Below, piece by piece: positions 24,201 to 33,100 of a DNA stretch of 64,000 nucleotides. Each line of letters starts with the position of its first letter. Within the stretch, counting starts at the first letter, position 1. The stretch comes from Lineus longissimus. Taxonomy: Eukaryota; Nemertea; Pilidiophora; Heteronemertea; Lineidae. The notes beneath the pieces were generated by a model, which saw only the letters and a list, made by a program, of their open reading frames with translations, was not told the origin of the DNA and did no database searches. The stretch spans positions 15,425,501 to 15,489,500 of the forward strand of contig NC_088323.1 in NCBI RefSeq assembly GCF_910592395.1, in the 5' to 3' direction. The position numbers and the translations under genes are program-made.

Positions 24201-25191
24201 GTTTTATCAACACATCACAGGCAAAAGAGCTAAGCACCTGTTTTATCTCGGCATCACAGGCAAAAGAGCTAAGCACCTGTTTCATCTCGGCATCACAGGC
24301 AAAAGATTCCGTCACTGTGTCTTTGACGCAGATACATCACCTTTAATTCCACCATGGGCGATCAATGATTCTGTGATGAAGATCCTTTATCGTAGAATCG
24401 TCGATGAAAACATATGTTTTATCTAGCCGGGGTGCATCTTGTCGAATCAGAACTACCAAGCCTTGATTAGACAACCAAGGACCGCCAGTGGTACTGATTC
24501 CTAAAGTTACAAGCATCCCGACTTTGCACACTTGTGCCTTGTTACAAACTGGACTGAACACAAAAAATGAAGAAGAGGCTAAACAGAATTTGCTGTGCAC
24601 TTGGAGGTGATTTTATTCAGGGAGTATGCCTCCTCCAAGGCGGGATGAGCGTTATAGCAAGCCGCCACTAATTGGGTTCATTGCCCTAGTGACTTGGACT
24701 TCGGCCAGAGGTAGAGTCCACGCAAGCTACTCATGTTTCTCACTAGGTGGGGTGTTTAACCCTGCCCTGGCATAGACACCAGATACAAGGAACCTCGGTT
24801 TTGAGTCTCATTCGAAGGACCGTGAAGAGCCAGGAATTTTAGTCCCCTGAAGGCCATGCCGGTTCATCCAGAAATATAATCCTGGGTTCTGTCTGAGATC
24901 AAACCCTGGCCCTATTGGTACCAGCGTTAACCAGCAGGCTATCAGGGTAAACCAGTCAATAATCCTGATCCGGGCCCTTTCAAAGGATACCAAGCAGGTT
25001 CTTTAAAATATCCTGTGTCGATTTCTTTGTTTCAGACGATGACCGATGTTGTTGGTAATCCGGAGGAGGAGAGGAAAGCTGACTACTTCCATCAGCCGTG
25101 GGCCGGCGAGGCCGTGTGTCGCTATTTCTACGGGAAAGTCCAGCAGCGCCGGGTCGAGTTGGAACAGGCGCTTGGAATCCGCAATACATAA
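150..25191 (+). CDS. SMARCD: SMARCD/BAF60 subunit of SWI/SNF chromatin remodeller (14 exons)
   Basis: Core accessory subunit of BAF/PBAF complexes in the nucleus; in known members it links the remodeller to transcription factors, including nuclear receptors. Exons: 150-266, 1370-1544, 2208-2237, 11460-11544, 13360-13597, 13834-13893, 14635-14760, 15670-15771, 19082-19243, 19704-19801, 20882-20936, 21570-21650, 23341-23463, 25036-25191. All joints are GT-AG and phases agree, giving 535 residues, the family's usual size. Residues 1-110 are Pro/Gly/Met/Gln-rich. A basic KKKKK run precedes the conserved block with [12 protein letters not shown] and [11 protein letters not shown]. The SWIB/MDM2 domain covers about residues 312-388 (exons 9-10). 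The C-terminus has the coiled region typical of BAF60. The start ATG at 150 has A at -3 and G at +4. The promoter lies outside the window. Invertebrates usually have one SMARCD, so I do not assign a vertebrate number. Exon 3 is the least certain. Confidence 0.93.
267..1369 (+). other. SMARCD intron 1
   Basis: Bounded by GTAGGT and TTTCAG. It contains a short 17-bp tandem repeat (unit cagtaacactaacaaca, about four copies, 1108-1180). I see no gene or recognisable transposon in the rest. Confidence 0.6.
1108..1180. repeat. 17-bp tandem repeat, about 4 copies
   Basis: Consecutive near-identical units of cagtaacactaacaaca, A/C-rich, inside SMARCD intron 1. Confidence 0.7.
2208..2237 (+). CDS. 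SMARCD: SMARCD exon 3, a 30-nt microexon
   Basis: The sequence between TTTAG and GTGAGT is 30 nt, flanked on both sides by phase-1 joints (exon 2 ends after 58 codons plus one base; exon 4 needs two bases). It adds ten residues rich in Ser/Ala/Gly. Skipping it keeps the frame. It is supported by phase agreement with exons 2 and 4, but it is short and I cannot verify it with transcripts. Confidence 0.5.
2586..2766 (+). mobile_element. pogo/Tigger-like MITE copy 1
   Basis: Starts near CAGTAGAACCTCTC and ends in CTGTA. The element is largely built from the inverted and repeated phrase 'tgtccttaatagagaggt', so it folds back on itself. TA flanks and CAGT ends suggest the Tc1/mariner superfamily, probably pogo/Tigger-like. 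No coding capacity. Confidence 0.7.
2763..2957 (+). mobile_element. SINE family A, 5'-truncated tail
   Basis: Matches the body of the tRNA-derived SINE at 50290-50500 (the phrases 'acttgagggtctgtcgg' and 'ggtggacagtagcct') but lacks the tRNA-like head. It abuts the preceding MITE directly and ends in a short tgaa/atga-rich tail. Confidence 0.7.
2986..3155 (-). mobile_element. pogo/Tigger-like MITE copy 2 (reverse)
   Basis: Begins CAGTGGAACCTCCCTTAG and ends TTTTACTGTA, the reverse orientation of copy 1. Confidence 0.75.
3297..3393. repeat. 21-bp tandem repeat, about 4.5 copies
   Basis: Unit ttatgacgctggatttgttg plus one base, repeated almost without change. Confidence 0.85.
3462..3676 (-). 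mobile_element. LINE reverse-transcriptase C-terminus and 3' tail (first part)
   Basis: On the minus strand the segment reads as a typical non-LTR retrotransposon ORF2 end, with the motifs AARLWNELS and LKTHLL before a stop; a (gaat)n tail lies at 3462-3480. The coding part continues at 5020-5105, so the element is split by the insertion at 3679-5017. A second copy is at 48487-48780. Confidence 0.7.
3679..5017. mobile_element. Non-autonomous DNA transposon inserted in a LINE fragment
   Basis: Inverted ends of about 40 bp (outer GTGGTGTTCAGAAATATTAG on the left, its counterpart near 4975-5015 on the right) are flanked by TA at 3677-3678 and 5018-5019. LINE coding sequence continues on both sides, confirming the insertion. 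It carries a reverse SINE A copy (4137-4478). No transposase frame seen. TA target and ends suggest Tc1/mariner type. Confidence 0.7.
4137..4478 (-). mobile_element. SINE family A, full copy (reverse)
   Basis: The tRNA-like head (4390-4478, minus strand, with B box GGTTCGATCCC) is followed by the same body as at 50290-50500. It is the cleanest single-head copy in the window. Confidence 0.75.
5020..5105 (-). mobile_element. LINE reverse-transcriptase C-terminus (second part)
   Basis: The phrase 'ggatcctcaggagacagt' and its surroundings match 48710-48780; this is the upstream continuation of the LINE fragment at 3462-3676 after the 1.3-kb insertion. Confidence 0.65.
5351..5728. mobile_element. 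MITE with inverted ends
   Basis: Left end AATTCAGGCCTCTCAATTAC pairs with the right end near 5690-5728. The interior holds a 22-nt poly(T) and two copies of 'tgtccccaaattaag'. No coding potential. Confidence 0.65.
5974..6278 (+). mobile_element. pogo/Tigger-like MITE copy 3 with expanded 18-bp core
   Basis: Ends TACAGTAGAACC and CCACTGTA. From about 6091 to 6256 the internal unit gttgtcctcaatagagag is repeated about nine times; related single copies have one or two. Long open frames appear on both strands only because 18 is a multiple of three. Confidence 0.85.
6795..7250. repeat. 74-80 bp tandem repeat rich in self-complementary CGTATACG blocks
   Basis: Units combine an A-rich phrase (aaataaaatcaaaggtcaat) with alternating purine/pyrimidine palindromes such as acgtatacgt and cgtatacgcatacg. 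About five to six variable units. Confidence 0.8.
7668..7878. mobile_element. Candidate MITE with TTAACC...CACTACTG ends
   Basis: The left end near 7668 (taaccacttcactactg) is complementary to the right end near 7862-7878 (cagtagtgaatgggtt). A possibly related element is at 53947-54122. Confidence 0.45.
8349..8573. mobile_element. MITE with AAGCAATTTTT ends
   Basis: AGCAATTTTTATTGCAGCAA at the left is matched in reverse complement at 8545-8572. About 225 bp, no coding potential. Confidence 0.6.
8820..9312 (+). mobile_element. Degenerate cluster of pogo/Tigger-like MITE sequence
   Basis: Several blocks of the 'tccttaatagagagg' phrase with intervening duplicated sequence ('aaccttggtggtcaag' occurs twice). 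Probably two or three rearranged copies; right end CACTGTA near 9310. Confidence 0.55.
9540..9717 (+). mobile_element. SINE family C, partial copy
   Basis: B box GGTTCGAATCC near 9552 is followed by a body shared with 14830-14960 (tttcctcc..ggtctc..ggtttcctcctac, then 'atattgtttatagag'). Confidence 0.6.
9769..10140 (+). mobile_element. MITE with GTGACCCGTC ends, carrying a nested insertion
   Basis: Ends TTGTGACCCGTC and GACGGGTCACA. It is interrupted at 9916-10087 by another element. An uninterrupted copy in reverse orientation lies at 11655-11836, giving the empty site for comparison. Confidence 0.75.
9916..10087. mobile_element. 172-bp Harbinger-like MITE nested in another MITE
   Basis: Inverted ends GGCCGAAGTTACATAG...; flanked by TTA at 9913-9915 and 10088-10090, absent as a duplication at the empty site of the copy at 11655-11836. 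A TTA/TWA duplication is typical of the PIF/Harbinger superfamily. Confidence 0.7.
10783..10965 (+). mobile_element. pogo/Tigger-like MITE copy
   Basis: TACAGTAGAACCTCTC to CCACTGTA, with one 18-bp core duplication. Confidence 0.8.
11143..11324 (+). mobile_element. pogo/Tigger-like MITE copy
   Basis: TACAGTAGAACCTCTC to CCACTGTA; closely similar to the copy 360 bp upstream and in the same orientation. Confidence 0.8.
11655..11836 (-). mobile_element. MITE with GTGACCCGTC ends (uninterrupted copy)
   Basis: Reverse-complement copy of the element at 9769-10140 without the nested 172-bp insertion. Confidence 0.7.
12113..13284. mobile_element. 1.17-kb non-autonomous element with (GTC)n, copy 1
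   Basis: Starts TTAGCTCACCTC and has the complementary GAGGTGAGC near its other end. Near-identical to 52472-53622. A GTC/CGTC run at about 12157-12253 follows the left end. The body has three diverged internal units, each with 'tttgacc..caaggtcacagaggtc', i.e. AGGTCA direct repeats spaced by three bases. Poly-Arg or poly-Asp frames here are products of the triplet run. Confidence 0.8.
12157..12253. repeat. (GTC)n trinucleotide run
   Basis: About 90 bp of GTC with a few GTCC interruptions; longer than in the sister copy at 52514-52592. Confidence 0.9.
14256..14598. mobile_element. MITE bounded by TTAA, AGGGAACTGG ends
   Basis: TTAAAGGGAACTGGAACCGC on the left is matched in reverse complement on the right up to 14598. 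TTAA is present at both ends. It ends only 36 bp before SMARCD exon 7. Confidence 0.65.
14766..14960 (+). mobile_element. SINE family C, full copy
   Basis: A tRNA-like head with B box GGTTCGATTCC near 14824, then the body shared with 9560-9717. It begins about six bases after the 5' splice site of SMARCD exon 7. Confidence 0.65.
16041..16404 (+). mobile_element. LINE 3' end: reverse-transcriptase C-terminus plus (ATAG)n tail
   Basis: Frame 16041-16274 has [11 protein letters not shown] and [10 protein letters not shown], typical of the end of non-LTR retrotransposon ORF2, then a stop, a short 3' UTR with 'gcgctatataaatgt' and an (atag)n tail. 5'-truncated. Confidence 0.75.
16651..16813 (-). 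mobile_element. pogo/Tigger-like MITE copy (reverse)
   Basis: TACAGAAGAACCTCCC to TCTACTGTA. Confidence 0.75.
17005..17917. mobile_element. 0.9-kb non-autonomous DNA transposon with TA target duplication
   Basis: Inverted ends start AAGCTTGCAGC and run over 40 bp (continuing with CTGGACGCCAAC); TA at 17003-17004 and 17918-17919. Subterminal repeats of 'gttggcgtc' and 'gtagcacac' in both orientations. No transposase frame. Confidence 0.7.
18099..18639. mobile_element. 0.54-kb MITE with GTCCATTAAGTACGTACGCA ends
   Basis: GGGAGCGTCCATTAAGTACG on the left is matched in reverse complement at 18611-18638. C-rich tracts (cccccctccccc) followed by tgtacgca lie just inside both ends. Confidence 0.7.
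18801..18964 (-). mobile_element. pogo/Tigger-like MITE copy (reverse)
   Basis: TACAGTAGAACCTCCC to CTACTGTA, in the intron before SMARCD exon 9. Confidence 0.8.
19364..19546 (-). mobile_element. pogo/Tigger-like MITE copy (reverse, diverged)
   Basis: GGAACCTCCCTTAGCGGAC to TTTTACTGTA, with more substitutions than its relatives. Confidence 0.7.
19838..20057 (+). mobile_element. SINE family B, copy 1
   Basis: B box GGTTCGACTCC near 19884; body shared with 22812-23045 ('ggtatcccaaaagca'); a tail with att/ata repeats. A pogo-like MITE follows immediately. Confidence 0.65.
20058..20455 (+). mobile_element. pogo/Tigger-like MITE copy with about 14-fold 18-bp expansion
   Basis: Ends TACAGTGGAACCTC and TCTACTGTA. 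From about 20180 to 20430 the unit gttgtccttaatagagag is repeated about 14 times with a tta/ttga polymorphism between units. The long open frames on both strands (repeated SIKDNL or REVVLN) are by-products. Confidence 0.9.
20671..20852 (+). mobile_element. pogo/Tigger-like MITE copy next to SMARCD exon 11
   Basis: TACAGTAGAACCTC to TTCTGCTGTA. It ends 30 bp before exon 11 (20882), so any branch point further upstream than this would lie within the element. Confidence 0.8.
20973..21224. repeat. Perfect 117-bp inverted repeat with 18-nt loop
   Basis: Left arm 20973-21089, right arm 21108-21224, loop 21090-21107. I compared the arms base by base and found no mismatch. It lies 36 bp after the 5' splice site of SMARCD exon 11 and would form a long intronic RNA hairpin in pre-mRNA. 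It may be a young foldback element; no clear target duplication. Confidence 0.9.
21656..22015 (+). mobile_element. LINE reverse-transcriptase C-terminus
   Basis: Frame from about 21660 to the stop at 21954 contains [23 protein letters not shown] and MIKAHLF, typical of the end of a non-LTR retrotransposon ORF2, then a short 3' tail. It begins just after the 5' splice site of SMARCD exon 12 and differs from the two other LINE types here. Confidence 0.7.
22022..22255 (+). mobile_element. SINE family D, tRNA-derived
   Basis: The tRNA-like head (ggttaagtggctgggac... then B box GGTTCAACCCC near 22075) is followed by an unrelated body ending near 22255. Single copy in this window. Confidence 0.55.
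22812..23045 (+). mobile_element. SINE family B, copy 2
   Basis: Head with B-box-like GGTTCGACACTC near 22867, the same body as copy 1, and an (aat)n stretch at 22978-22990. Confidence 0.65.
23683..24305. repeat. 39-bp minisatellite, about 16 copies
   Basis: Unit 'gctaagcacctgttttatc' plus 'tatgcatcacaggcaaaaga', very uniform, with variants (caacacatc, ctcggcatc, ctaggcatc) that recur in non-adjacent units. In the last SMARCD intron. It has no spacers, so it is not a CRISPR array. Confidence 0.95.
24657..24945 (-). mobile_element. SINE family A, diverged reverse copy
   Basis: Body and tRNA-like head in reverse order relative to 49562-50505, about 90 bp before the last SMARCD exon. The B box is degraded. 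Confidence 0.65.
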
Positions 25192-25850
25192 ACAGACGAG
25201 AGTAAATAAAAGATTGGAATAAATATGCTGCCACTTTGACTAAATACAGCTGAGGCCTTTCAGTTGCATGGTGTTCACTTCACTAAGGTTAAAGGGGGCG
25301 CTGTTTCAGTGTTTGTGATGACTGGTGGTCCGAGGAAATAAAAATGCTGTTATTCACACTGCCGGAGTGAAGTTTTTGTGCGAATTTGCTGAAATTGACA
25401 ACGTCATTGATATAGTAATTGTATATCTGTCGTCACAATGGCAATGCTAAAAGTTATTGCTACATGATACGCAGAAGCAAATTTTCAATTCAAATACAAA
25501 TTCAATTTTTTTCATGAACTGTATTTGCCTTTAACAGTTAAAGGGGTGCCACATGTCCTTAATTCAGACCAAAAAATATTGTTTTTAGCGATAACTGCCC
25601 CCCTCCCTGCCCCCGAAGCATTTTCTGCATCTCAAAAGGCGTTATTCTGCTATTATAAGGTAAACTCCTAAGTATAGCTCCTACAGTGTAGAACACTGAT
25701 GGATGCATTCGAAGGTCACACAGGGCCTATAATTGTACCATACCTGATATGTAATTTGGGCATCTTGAGGTCACGATGTATGTATGTTGTTTTTGTATTC
25801 ATTCTTGTAAAAAAATATTGAATAAACTTTCATAATGTAAATTTCTTTTG
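25192..25850 (+). other. SMARCD: SMARCD 3' UTR with proximal and distal polyadenylation signals
   Basis: After the TAA at 25189-25191 there are AATAAA signals at 25205 and near 25218, and a distal one at 25821. About 200 bp in between (25318-25520) is a diverged copy of a dispersed repeat also present in a CPVL intron at 47310-47530, so a long 3' UTR would carry repeat sequence. Confidence 0.55.
25318..25520 (+). repeat. Dispersed repeat shared with CPVL intron 6
   Basis: The 'actggtggtcc' start, 'ggagt', 'aaatttgctgaaa' and 'acacaatggcaatg' elements line up with 47310-47530. Family not identified. Confidence 0.6.
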
Positions 25851-25882
25851 TTTTCCTTTTATGCTGACATGCATGAAACATG

Positions 25883-26063
25883 TACAGTAGAACCTCACTA
25901 TTATGGACACCCCTCAGGACTGACAAGTACTGTCCTTAATAGAGATGTGTCCTGATGAGAGAGGTCAAATTGAATGGAAGTAACCACTGTGGGACCACAA
26001 CTTGTGTCCTTAATAGAGGTTGTTCTTGATAGAGAGGTTTCCACTAAGGGAGGATCCACTGTA
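25883..26063 (+). mobile_element. pogo/Tigger-like MITE copy downstream of SMARCD
   Basis: TACAGTAGAACCTC to TCCACTGTA. Confidence 0.8.
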
Positions 26064-26340
26064 TCAACAGGTTTAAAACTCTCAACACAAAATGGCCGAC
26101 CATAAAATGACTAAATCAACTTGAAATCTTTGAATAGTTTCTCAATAGCAACGGTTTGGAACAATTCCCGGTCTTTATTTTGGTATTCATTCTGGTGCGT
26201 CCGGTGTACCGGGTATGGTCGAATTTGACTGAATGCTGAGGGGTCCCTGGGCAAGTGGAGATGAGAAAACTCTCCATCTTGAATTTGTAGCTTAGCTGGA
26301 GTACAGTTTTATCCGTGAGACCGTCACAGATAGAGCCCAA

Positions 26341-27135
26341 AGGTCCTTGAGTACTTCAAGTGGGCTCCTTCAGGTGCCAAGAAGGGTACTTGGGTCTGTC
26401 TTCTAGAGCACATTGGAATCCTAGCTGTAACTGAGGCAGAAGGGCATTATGCTGTCCCAAGTATGTGAGCTACTCCGAGCAGGCTACTCTAGTTGCCTAG
26501 TAGGGTGTTCTACCAAAGACACAAGGCCCTGATATTGTCCAAGGTACATGAGGTGCCTTGGGGACATGAGCTACTCCGAGCAGGCTACTCGAGTTGCCTA
26601 GTAGGGTGTTCTTCCAAAGACACAAGGCCCTGATATTGTCCAAGGTACATGAGGTGCCTTGGGGACATGAGCTACTCCGAGCAGGCTACTCGAGTTGCCT
26701 AGTAGGGTGTTCTACCAAAGACACAAGGCCCTGATATTGTCCAAGGTACATGAGGTGCCTTGGGGACATGAGCTACTCCGAGCAGGCTACTCGAGTTGCC
26801 TAGTAGGGTGTTCTTCCAAAGACACAAGGCCCTGATATTGTCCAAGGTACATGAGGTGCCTTGGGGACATGAGCTACTCCGAGCAGGCTACTCGAGTTGC
26901 CTAGTAGGGTGTTCTTCCAAAGACACAAGGCCCTGATATTGTCCAAGATACATGAGGTGCCTTGGGGACATGAGCTTCTCCGAGCAGGCTACTTGAGTTG
27001 CCTAGTAGGGTGTTCTTCCAAAGACACAAGGTCCTGATATTGTCCAAGATACATGAGGTGCCTTGGGGACATGAGCTTCTCCGAGCAGGCTACTTGAGTT
27101 GCCTAGTAGGGTGTTCTTCCAAAGACACAAGGTCC
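26341..27135. repeat. 101-bp satellite, about 7 units, with a diverged left edge
   Basis: Unit contains 'gacatgagctactccgagca' and 'ccctgatattgtcc'; period 101 measured between repeats of 'gtgccttg'. The first unit (26341-26460) is strongly diverged, as expected for an array edge. Confidence 0.9.
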
Positions 27136-30100
27136 TGATATTGTCCCAACTACATGAGCTATGCCGAGTCAGCCACTTCAGTATCTTAGTAGGGTACTCT
27201 GGACTGTCTTCAAGTGTACAGTGAGACAGTGGCTCAAAGACGGAAGGGCCCTGGTACTGTCCCAACTACATGAGCTATGCCAAGTCGGCCACTTGAGTAG
27301 CTCAGTAGGGTACTCTGGTCCGTCTTCAAGTGTACATTGAGACAGTGGCTCAAAGACGGAAGGGCCCTGATACTGTCCCAACTACATGAGCTATGCCAAG
27401 TCAGCCACTTGAGTAGCTTAGTAGGGTACTCTGGTCCGTCTTCAAGTGTACATTGAGACAGTGGCTCAAAGACGGAAGGACCCTGATACTGTCCCAACTA
27501 CATGAGCTATACCGAGTCAGCCACTTGAGTAGCTTAGTAGGGTACTCTGGTCCGTCTTCAAGTGTACAGTGAGACAGTGGCTCAAAGACGGAAGGACCCT
27601 GGTACTATCCCAACTACATGAGCTATGCCAAGTCGGCCACTTGAGTAGCTTAGTAGGGTACTCTGGCCTGTCTTCAAGTGTACAGTGAGACAGTGGCTCA
27701 AAGACGGAAGGACTCTGGTACTATCCCAACTACATGAGCTATGCCAAGTCGGCCGCTTGAGTAGCTTAGGAGGATACTCTGGCCTGTCTTCAAGTGTACA
27801 TTGAGACAGTGGCTCAAAGACGGAAGGGCCCTGATACTGTCCCAACTACATGAGCTATACCAAGTCGGCCGCTTGAGTATCTTAGTAGGGTACTCTGGTC
27901 CGTCTTCAAGTGTACATTGAGACAGTGGCTCAAAGACGGAAGGGCCCTGATACTGTCCCAACTACATGAGCTATGCCGAGTCGGCCACTTGAGTAGCTTA
28001 GTAGGGTACTCTGGTCCGTCTTCAAGTGTACATTGAGACAGTGGCTCAAAGACGGAAGGGCCCTGATACTGTCCCAACTACATGAGCTATGCCGAGTCGG
28101 CCACTTGAGTAGCTTAGTAGGGTACTCTGGTCCGTCTTCAAGTGTACATTGAGACAGTGGCTCAAAGACGGAAGGGCCCTGATACTGTCCCAACTACATG
28201 AGCTATGCCGAGTCGGCCACTTGAGTAGCTTAGTAGGGTACTCTGGTCCGTCTTCAAGTGTACATTGAGACAGTGGCTCAAAGACGGAAGGGCCCTGATA
28301 CTGTCCCAACTACATGAGCTATGCCGAGTCGGCCACTTGAGTAGCTTAGTAGGGTACTCTGGCCTGTCTTCAAGTGTACATTGAGACAGTGGCTCAAAGA
28401 CGGAAGGGCCCTGATACTGTCCCAACTACATGAGCTATGCCGAGTCAGCCACTTGAGTAGCTTAGTAGGATACTCTGGTCCGTCTTCAAGTGTACAGTGA
28501 GACAGTGGCTCAAAGACGGAAGGACCCTGGTACTATCCCAACTACATGAGCTATGCCGAGTCAGCCACTTGAGTAGCTTAGTAGGGTACTCTGGTCCGTC
28601 TTCAAGTGTACATTGAGACAGTGGCTCAAAGACAGAAGGACCCTGGTACTATCCCAACTACATGAGCTATGCCAAGTCGGCCACTTGAGTAGCTTAGTAG
28701 GGTACTCTGGCCTGTCTTCAAGTGTACAGTGAGACAGTGGCTCAAAGACGGAAGGACTCTGGTACTATCCCAACTACATGAGCTATGCCAAGTCGGCCGC
28801 TTGAGTAGCTTAGTAGGATACTCTGGCCTGTCTTCAAGTGTACATTGAGACAGTGGCTCAAAGACGGAAGGACCCTGGTACTATCCCAACTACATGAGCT
28901 ATACCAAGTCGGCCACTTGAGTAGCTTAGTAGGGTACTCTGGTCCGTCTTCAAGTGTACAGTGAGACAGTGGCTCAAAGACGGAAGGACCCTGGTACTAT
29001 CCCAACTACATGAGCTATACCGAGTCAGCCACTTGAGTAGCTTAGTAGGGTACTCTGGTCTGTCTTCAAGTGTACAGTGAGACAGTGGCTCAAAGACGGA
29101 AGGGCCCTGATACTGTCCCAACTACATGAGCTATGCCAAGTCAGCCACTTGAGTAGCTTAGTAGGGTACTCTGGTCCGTCTTCAAGTGTACATTGAGACA
29201 GTGGCTCAAAGACGGAAGGACCCTGGTACTATCCCAACTACATGAGCTATGCCGAGTCAGCCACTTGAGTAGCTTAGTAGGGTACTCTGGTCCGTCTTCA
29301 AGTGTACAGTGAGACAGTGGCTCAAAGACGGAAGGACCCTGGTACTATCCCAACTACATGAGCTATGCCAAGTCGGCCACTTGAGTAGCTTAGTAGGGTA
29401 CTCTGGCCTGTCTTCAAGTGTACAGTGAGACAGTGGCTCAAAGACGGAAGGACTCTGGTACTATCCCAACTACATGAGCTATGCCAAGTCGGCCGCTTGA
29501 GTAGCTTAGTAGGATACTCTGGCCTGTCTTCAAGTGTACATTGAGAGAGTGGCTCAAAGACGGAAGGACCCTGGTACTATCCCAACTACATGAGCTATAC
29601 CAAGTCGGCCACTTGAGTAGCTTAGTAGGGTACTCTGGTCCGTCTTCAAGTGTACAGTGAGACAGTGGCTCAAAGACGGAAGGGCCCTGATACTGTCCCA
29701 ACTACATGAGCTATGCCGAGTCGGCCGCTTGAGTATCTTAGTAGGATACTCTGGCCTGTCTTCAAGTGTACATTGAGACAGTGGCTCAAAGACGGAAGGA
29801 CCCTGATACTGTCCCAACTACATGAGCTATGCCGAGTCGGCCGCTTGAGTAGCTCAGTAGGGTACTCTGGTCCGTCTTCAAGTGTACAGTGAGACAGTGG
29901 CTCAAAGACGGAAGGGCCCTGATACTGTCCCAACTACATGAGCTATACCAAGTCGGCCACTTGAGTAGCTTAGTAGGGTACTCTGGCCTGTCTTCAAGTG
30001 TACATTGAGACAGTGGCTCAAAGACGGAAGGGCCCTGATACTGTCCCAGCTACATGAGCTATACCAAGTCGGCCGCTTGAGTATCTTAGTAGGGTACTCT

Positions 30101-33100
30101 GGTCCGTCTTCAAGTGTACATTGAGACAGTGGCTCAAAGACGGAAGGGCCCTGATACTGTCCCAACTACATGAGCTATGCCGAGTCGGCCACTTGAGTAG
30201 CTTAGTAGGGTACTCTGGTCCGTCTTCAAGTGTACATTGAGACAGTAGCTCTACTAAAGACGGAAGGACCCTGGTACTATCCCAACTACATGAGCTATAC
30301 CAAGTCGGCCACTTGAGGAGCTTAGTAGGGTACTCTGGCCTGTCTTCAAGTGTACAGTGAGACAGTGGCTCAAAGACGGAAGGGCCCTGATACTGTCCCA
30401 ACTACATGAGCTATACCAAGTCGGCCGCTTGAGTAGCTCAGTAGGGTACTCTGGCCTGTCTTCAAGTGTACATTGAGACAGTGGCTCAAAGACGGAAGGG
30501 CCCTGATACTGTCCCAACTACATGAGCTATGCTGAGTCGGCCACTTGAGTAGCTTAGTAGGGTACTCTGGCCTGTCTTCAAGTGTACATTGAGACAGTGG
30601 CTCAAAGACGGAAGGGCCCTGATACTGTCCCAACTACATGAGCTATACCAAGTCGGCCACTTGAGTAGCTTAGTAGGATACTCTGGCCTGTCTTCAAGTG
30701 TACATTGAGACAGTGGCTCAAAGACGGAAGGACCCTGGTACTATCCCAACTACATGAGCTATGCCGAGTCAGCCACTTGAGTAGCTTAGTAGGGTACTCT
30801 GGTCCGTCTTCAAGTGTACATTGAGACAGTGGCTCAAAGACGGAAGGACCCTGGTACTATCCCAACTACATGAGCTATGCTGAGTCGGCCACTTGAGTAG
30901 CTTAGTAGGATACTCTGGCCTGTCTTCAAGTGTACATTGAGACAGTGGCTCAAAGACGGAAGGACCCTGGTACTATCCCAACTACATGAGCTATGCTGAG
31001 TCGGCCACTTGAGTAGCTCAGTAGGGTACTCTGGCCTGTCTTCAAGTGTACATTGAGACAGTGGCTCAAAGACGGAAGGGCCCTGATACTGTCCCAACTA
31101 CATGAGCTATGCTGAGTCGGCCACTTGAGTAGCTTAGTAGGGTACTCTGGCCTGTCTTCAAGTGTACATTGAGACAGTGGCTCAAAGACGGAAGGGCCCT
31201 GATACTGTCCCAACTACATGAGCTATACCAAGTCGGCCACTTGAGTAGCTTAGTAGGATACTCTGGCCTGTCTTCAAGTGTACATTGAGACAGTGGCTCA
31301 AAGACGGAAGGACCCTGGTACTATCCCAACTACATGAGCTATGCCGAGTCAGCCACTTGAGTAGCTTAGTAGGGTACTCTGGTCCGTCTTCAAGTGTACA
31401 TTGAGACAGTGGCTCAAAGACGGAAGGACCCTGGTACTATCCCAACTACATGAGCTATGCTGAGTCGGCCACTTGAGTAGCTTAGTAGGATACTCTGGCC
31501 TGTCTTCAAGTGTACATTGAGACAGTGGCTCAAAGACGGAAGGACCCTGGTACTATCCCAACTACATGAGCTATGCTGAGTCGGCCACTTGAGTAGCTTA
31601 GTAGGATACTCTGGCCTGTCTTCAAGTGTACATTGAGACAGTGGCTCAAAGACGGAAGGACCCTGGTACTATCCCAACTACATGAGCTATGCCGAGTCAG
31701 CCACTTGAGTAGCTTAGTAGGGTACTCTGGTCCGTCTTCAAGTGTACATTGAGACAGTGGCTCAAAGACGGAAGGACCCTGGTACTATCCCAACTACATG
31801 AGCTATGCTGAGTCGGCCACTTGAGTAGCTTAGTAGGATACTCTGGCCTGTCTTCAAGTGTACATTGAGACAGTGGCTCAAAGACGGAAGGACCCTGGTA
31901 CTATCCCAACTACATGAGCTATGCTGAGTCGGCCACTTGAGTAGCTTAGAAGGGTACTCTGGCCTGTCTTCACGTGTACATTGAGACAGTGGCTCAAAGA
32001 CGGAAGGACCCTGGTACTGTCCCAACTACATGAGCTATGCCGAGTCGGCCACTTGAGTAGCTTAGTAGGATACTCTGGTCCGTCTTCAAGTGTACATTGA
32101 GACAGTGGCTCAAAGACGGAAGGGCCCTGATACTGTCCCAACTACATGAGCTATGCTGAGTCGGCCACTTGAGTAGCTTAGTAGGGTACTCTGGCCTGTC
32201 TTCAAGAGTACAGTGAGACAGTGGCTCAAAGACGGAAGGAACCTGATACTGTCCCAACTACATGAGCTATACCGAGTCGGCCACTTGAGTAGCTTAGTAG
32301 GGTACTCTGGCCTGTCTTCAAGTGTACATTGAGACAGTAGCTCTACTAAAGACGGAAGGACCCTGATACTGTCCCAACTACATGAGCTATGCCAAGTCGG
32401 CCACTTGAGTAGCTTAGTAGGGTACTCTGGCCTGTCTTCAAGTGTACATTGAGACAGTGGCTCAAAGACGGAAGGACCCTGGTACTGTCCCAACTACATG
32501 AGCTATACCGAGTCGGCCACTTGAGTAGCTTAGTAGGGTACTCTGGTCCGTCTTCAAGTGTACATTGAGACAGTAGCTCTACTAAAGACGGAAGGACCCT
32601 GGTACTGTCCCAACTACATGAGCTATTCCAAGTCGGCCACTTGAGTAGCTTTGTAGGGTACTCTGGCCTGTCTTCAAGTGTACAGTGAGACAGTGGCTCA
32701 AAGACGGAAGGACCCTGGTACTGTCCCAGCTACATGAGCTATTCCAAGTCAGCCACTTGAGTAGCTTAGTAGGATACTCTGGTCCGTCTTCAAGTGTACA
32801 TTGAGACAGTGGCTCAAAGACGGAAGGACCCTGGTACTATCCCAACTACATGAGCTATGCCGAGTCGGCCACTTGAGGAGCTTAGTAGGATACTCTGGTC
32901 CGTCTTCAAGTGTACATTGAGACAGTAGCTCTACTAAAGACGGAAGGACCCTGGTACTGTCCCAACTACATGAGCTATGCTGAGTCGGCCACTTGAGTAT
33001 CTTAGTAGGGTACTCTGGTCCGTCTTCAAGTGTACATTGAGACAGTGGCTCAAAGACGGAAGGACCCTGATACTGTCCCAACTACATGAGCTATACCAAG

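Noticed and set aside
23683-24305. CRISPR-like array
   Set aside because: Units are contiguous with no unique spacers and the setting is a eukaryotic intron.
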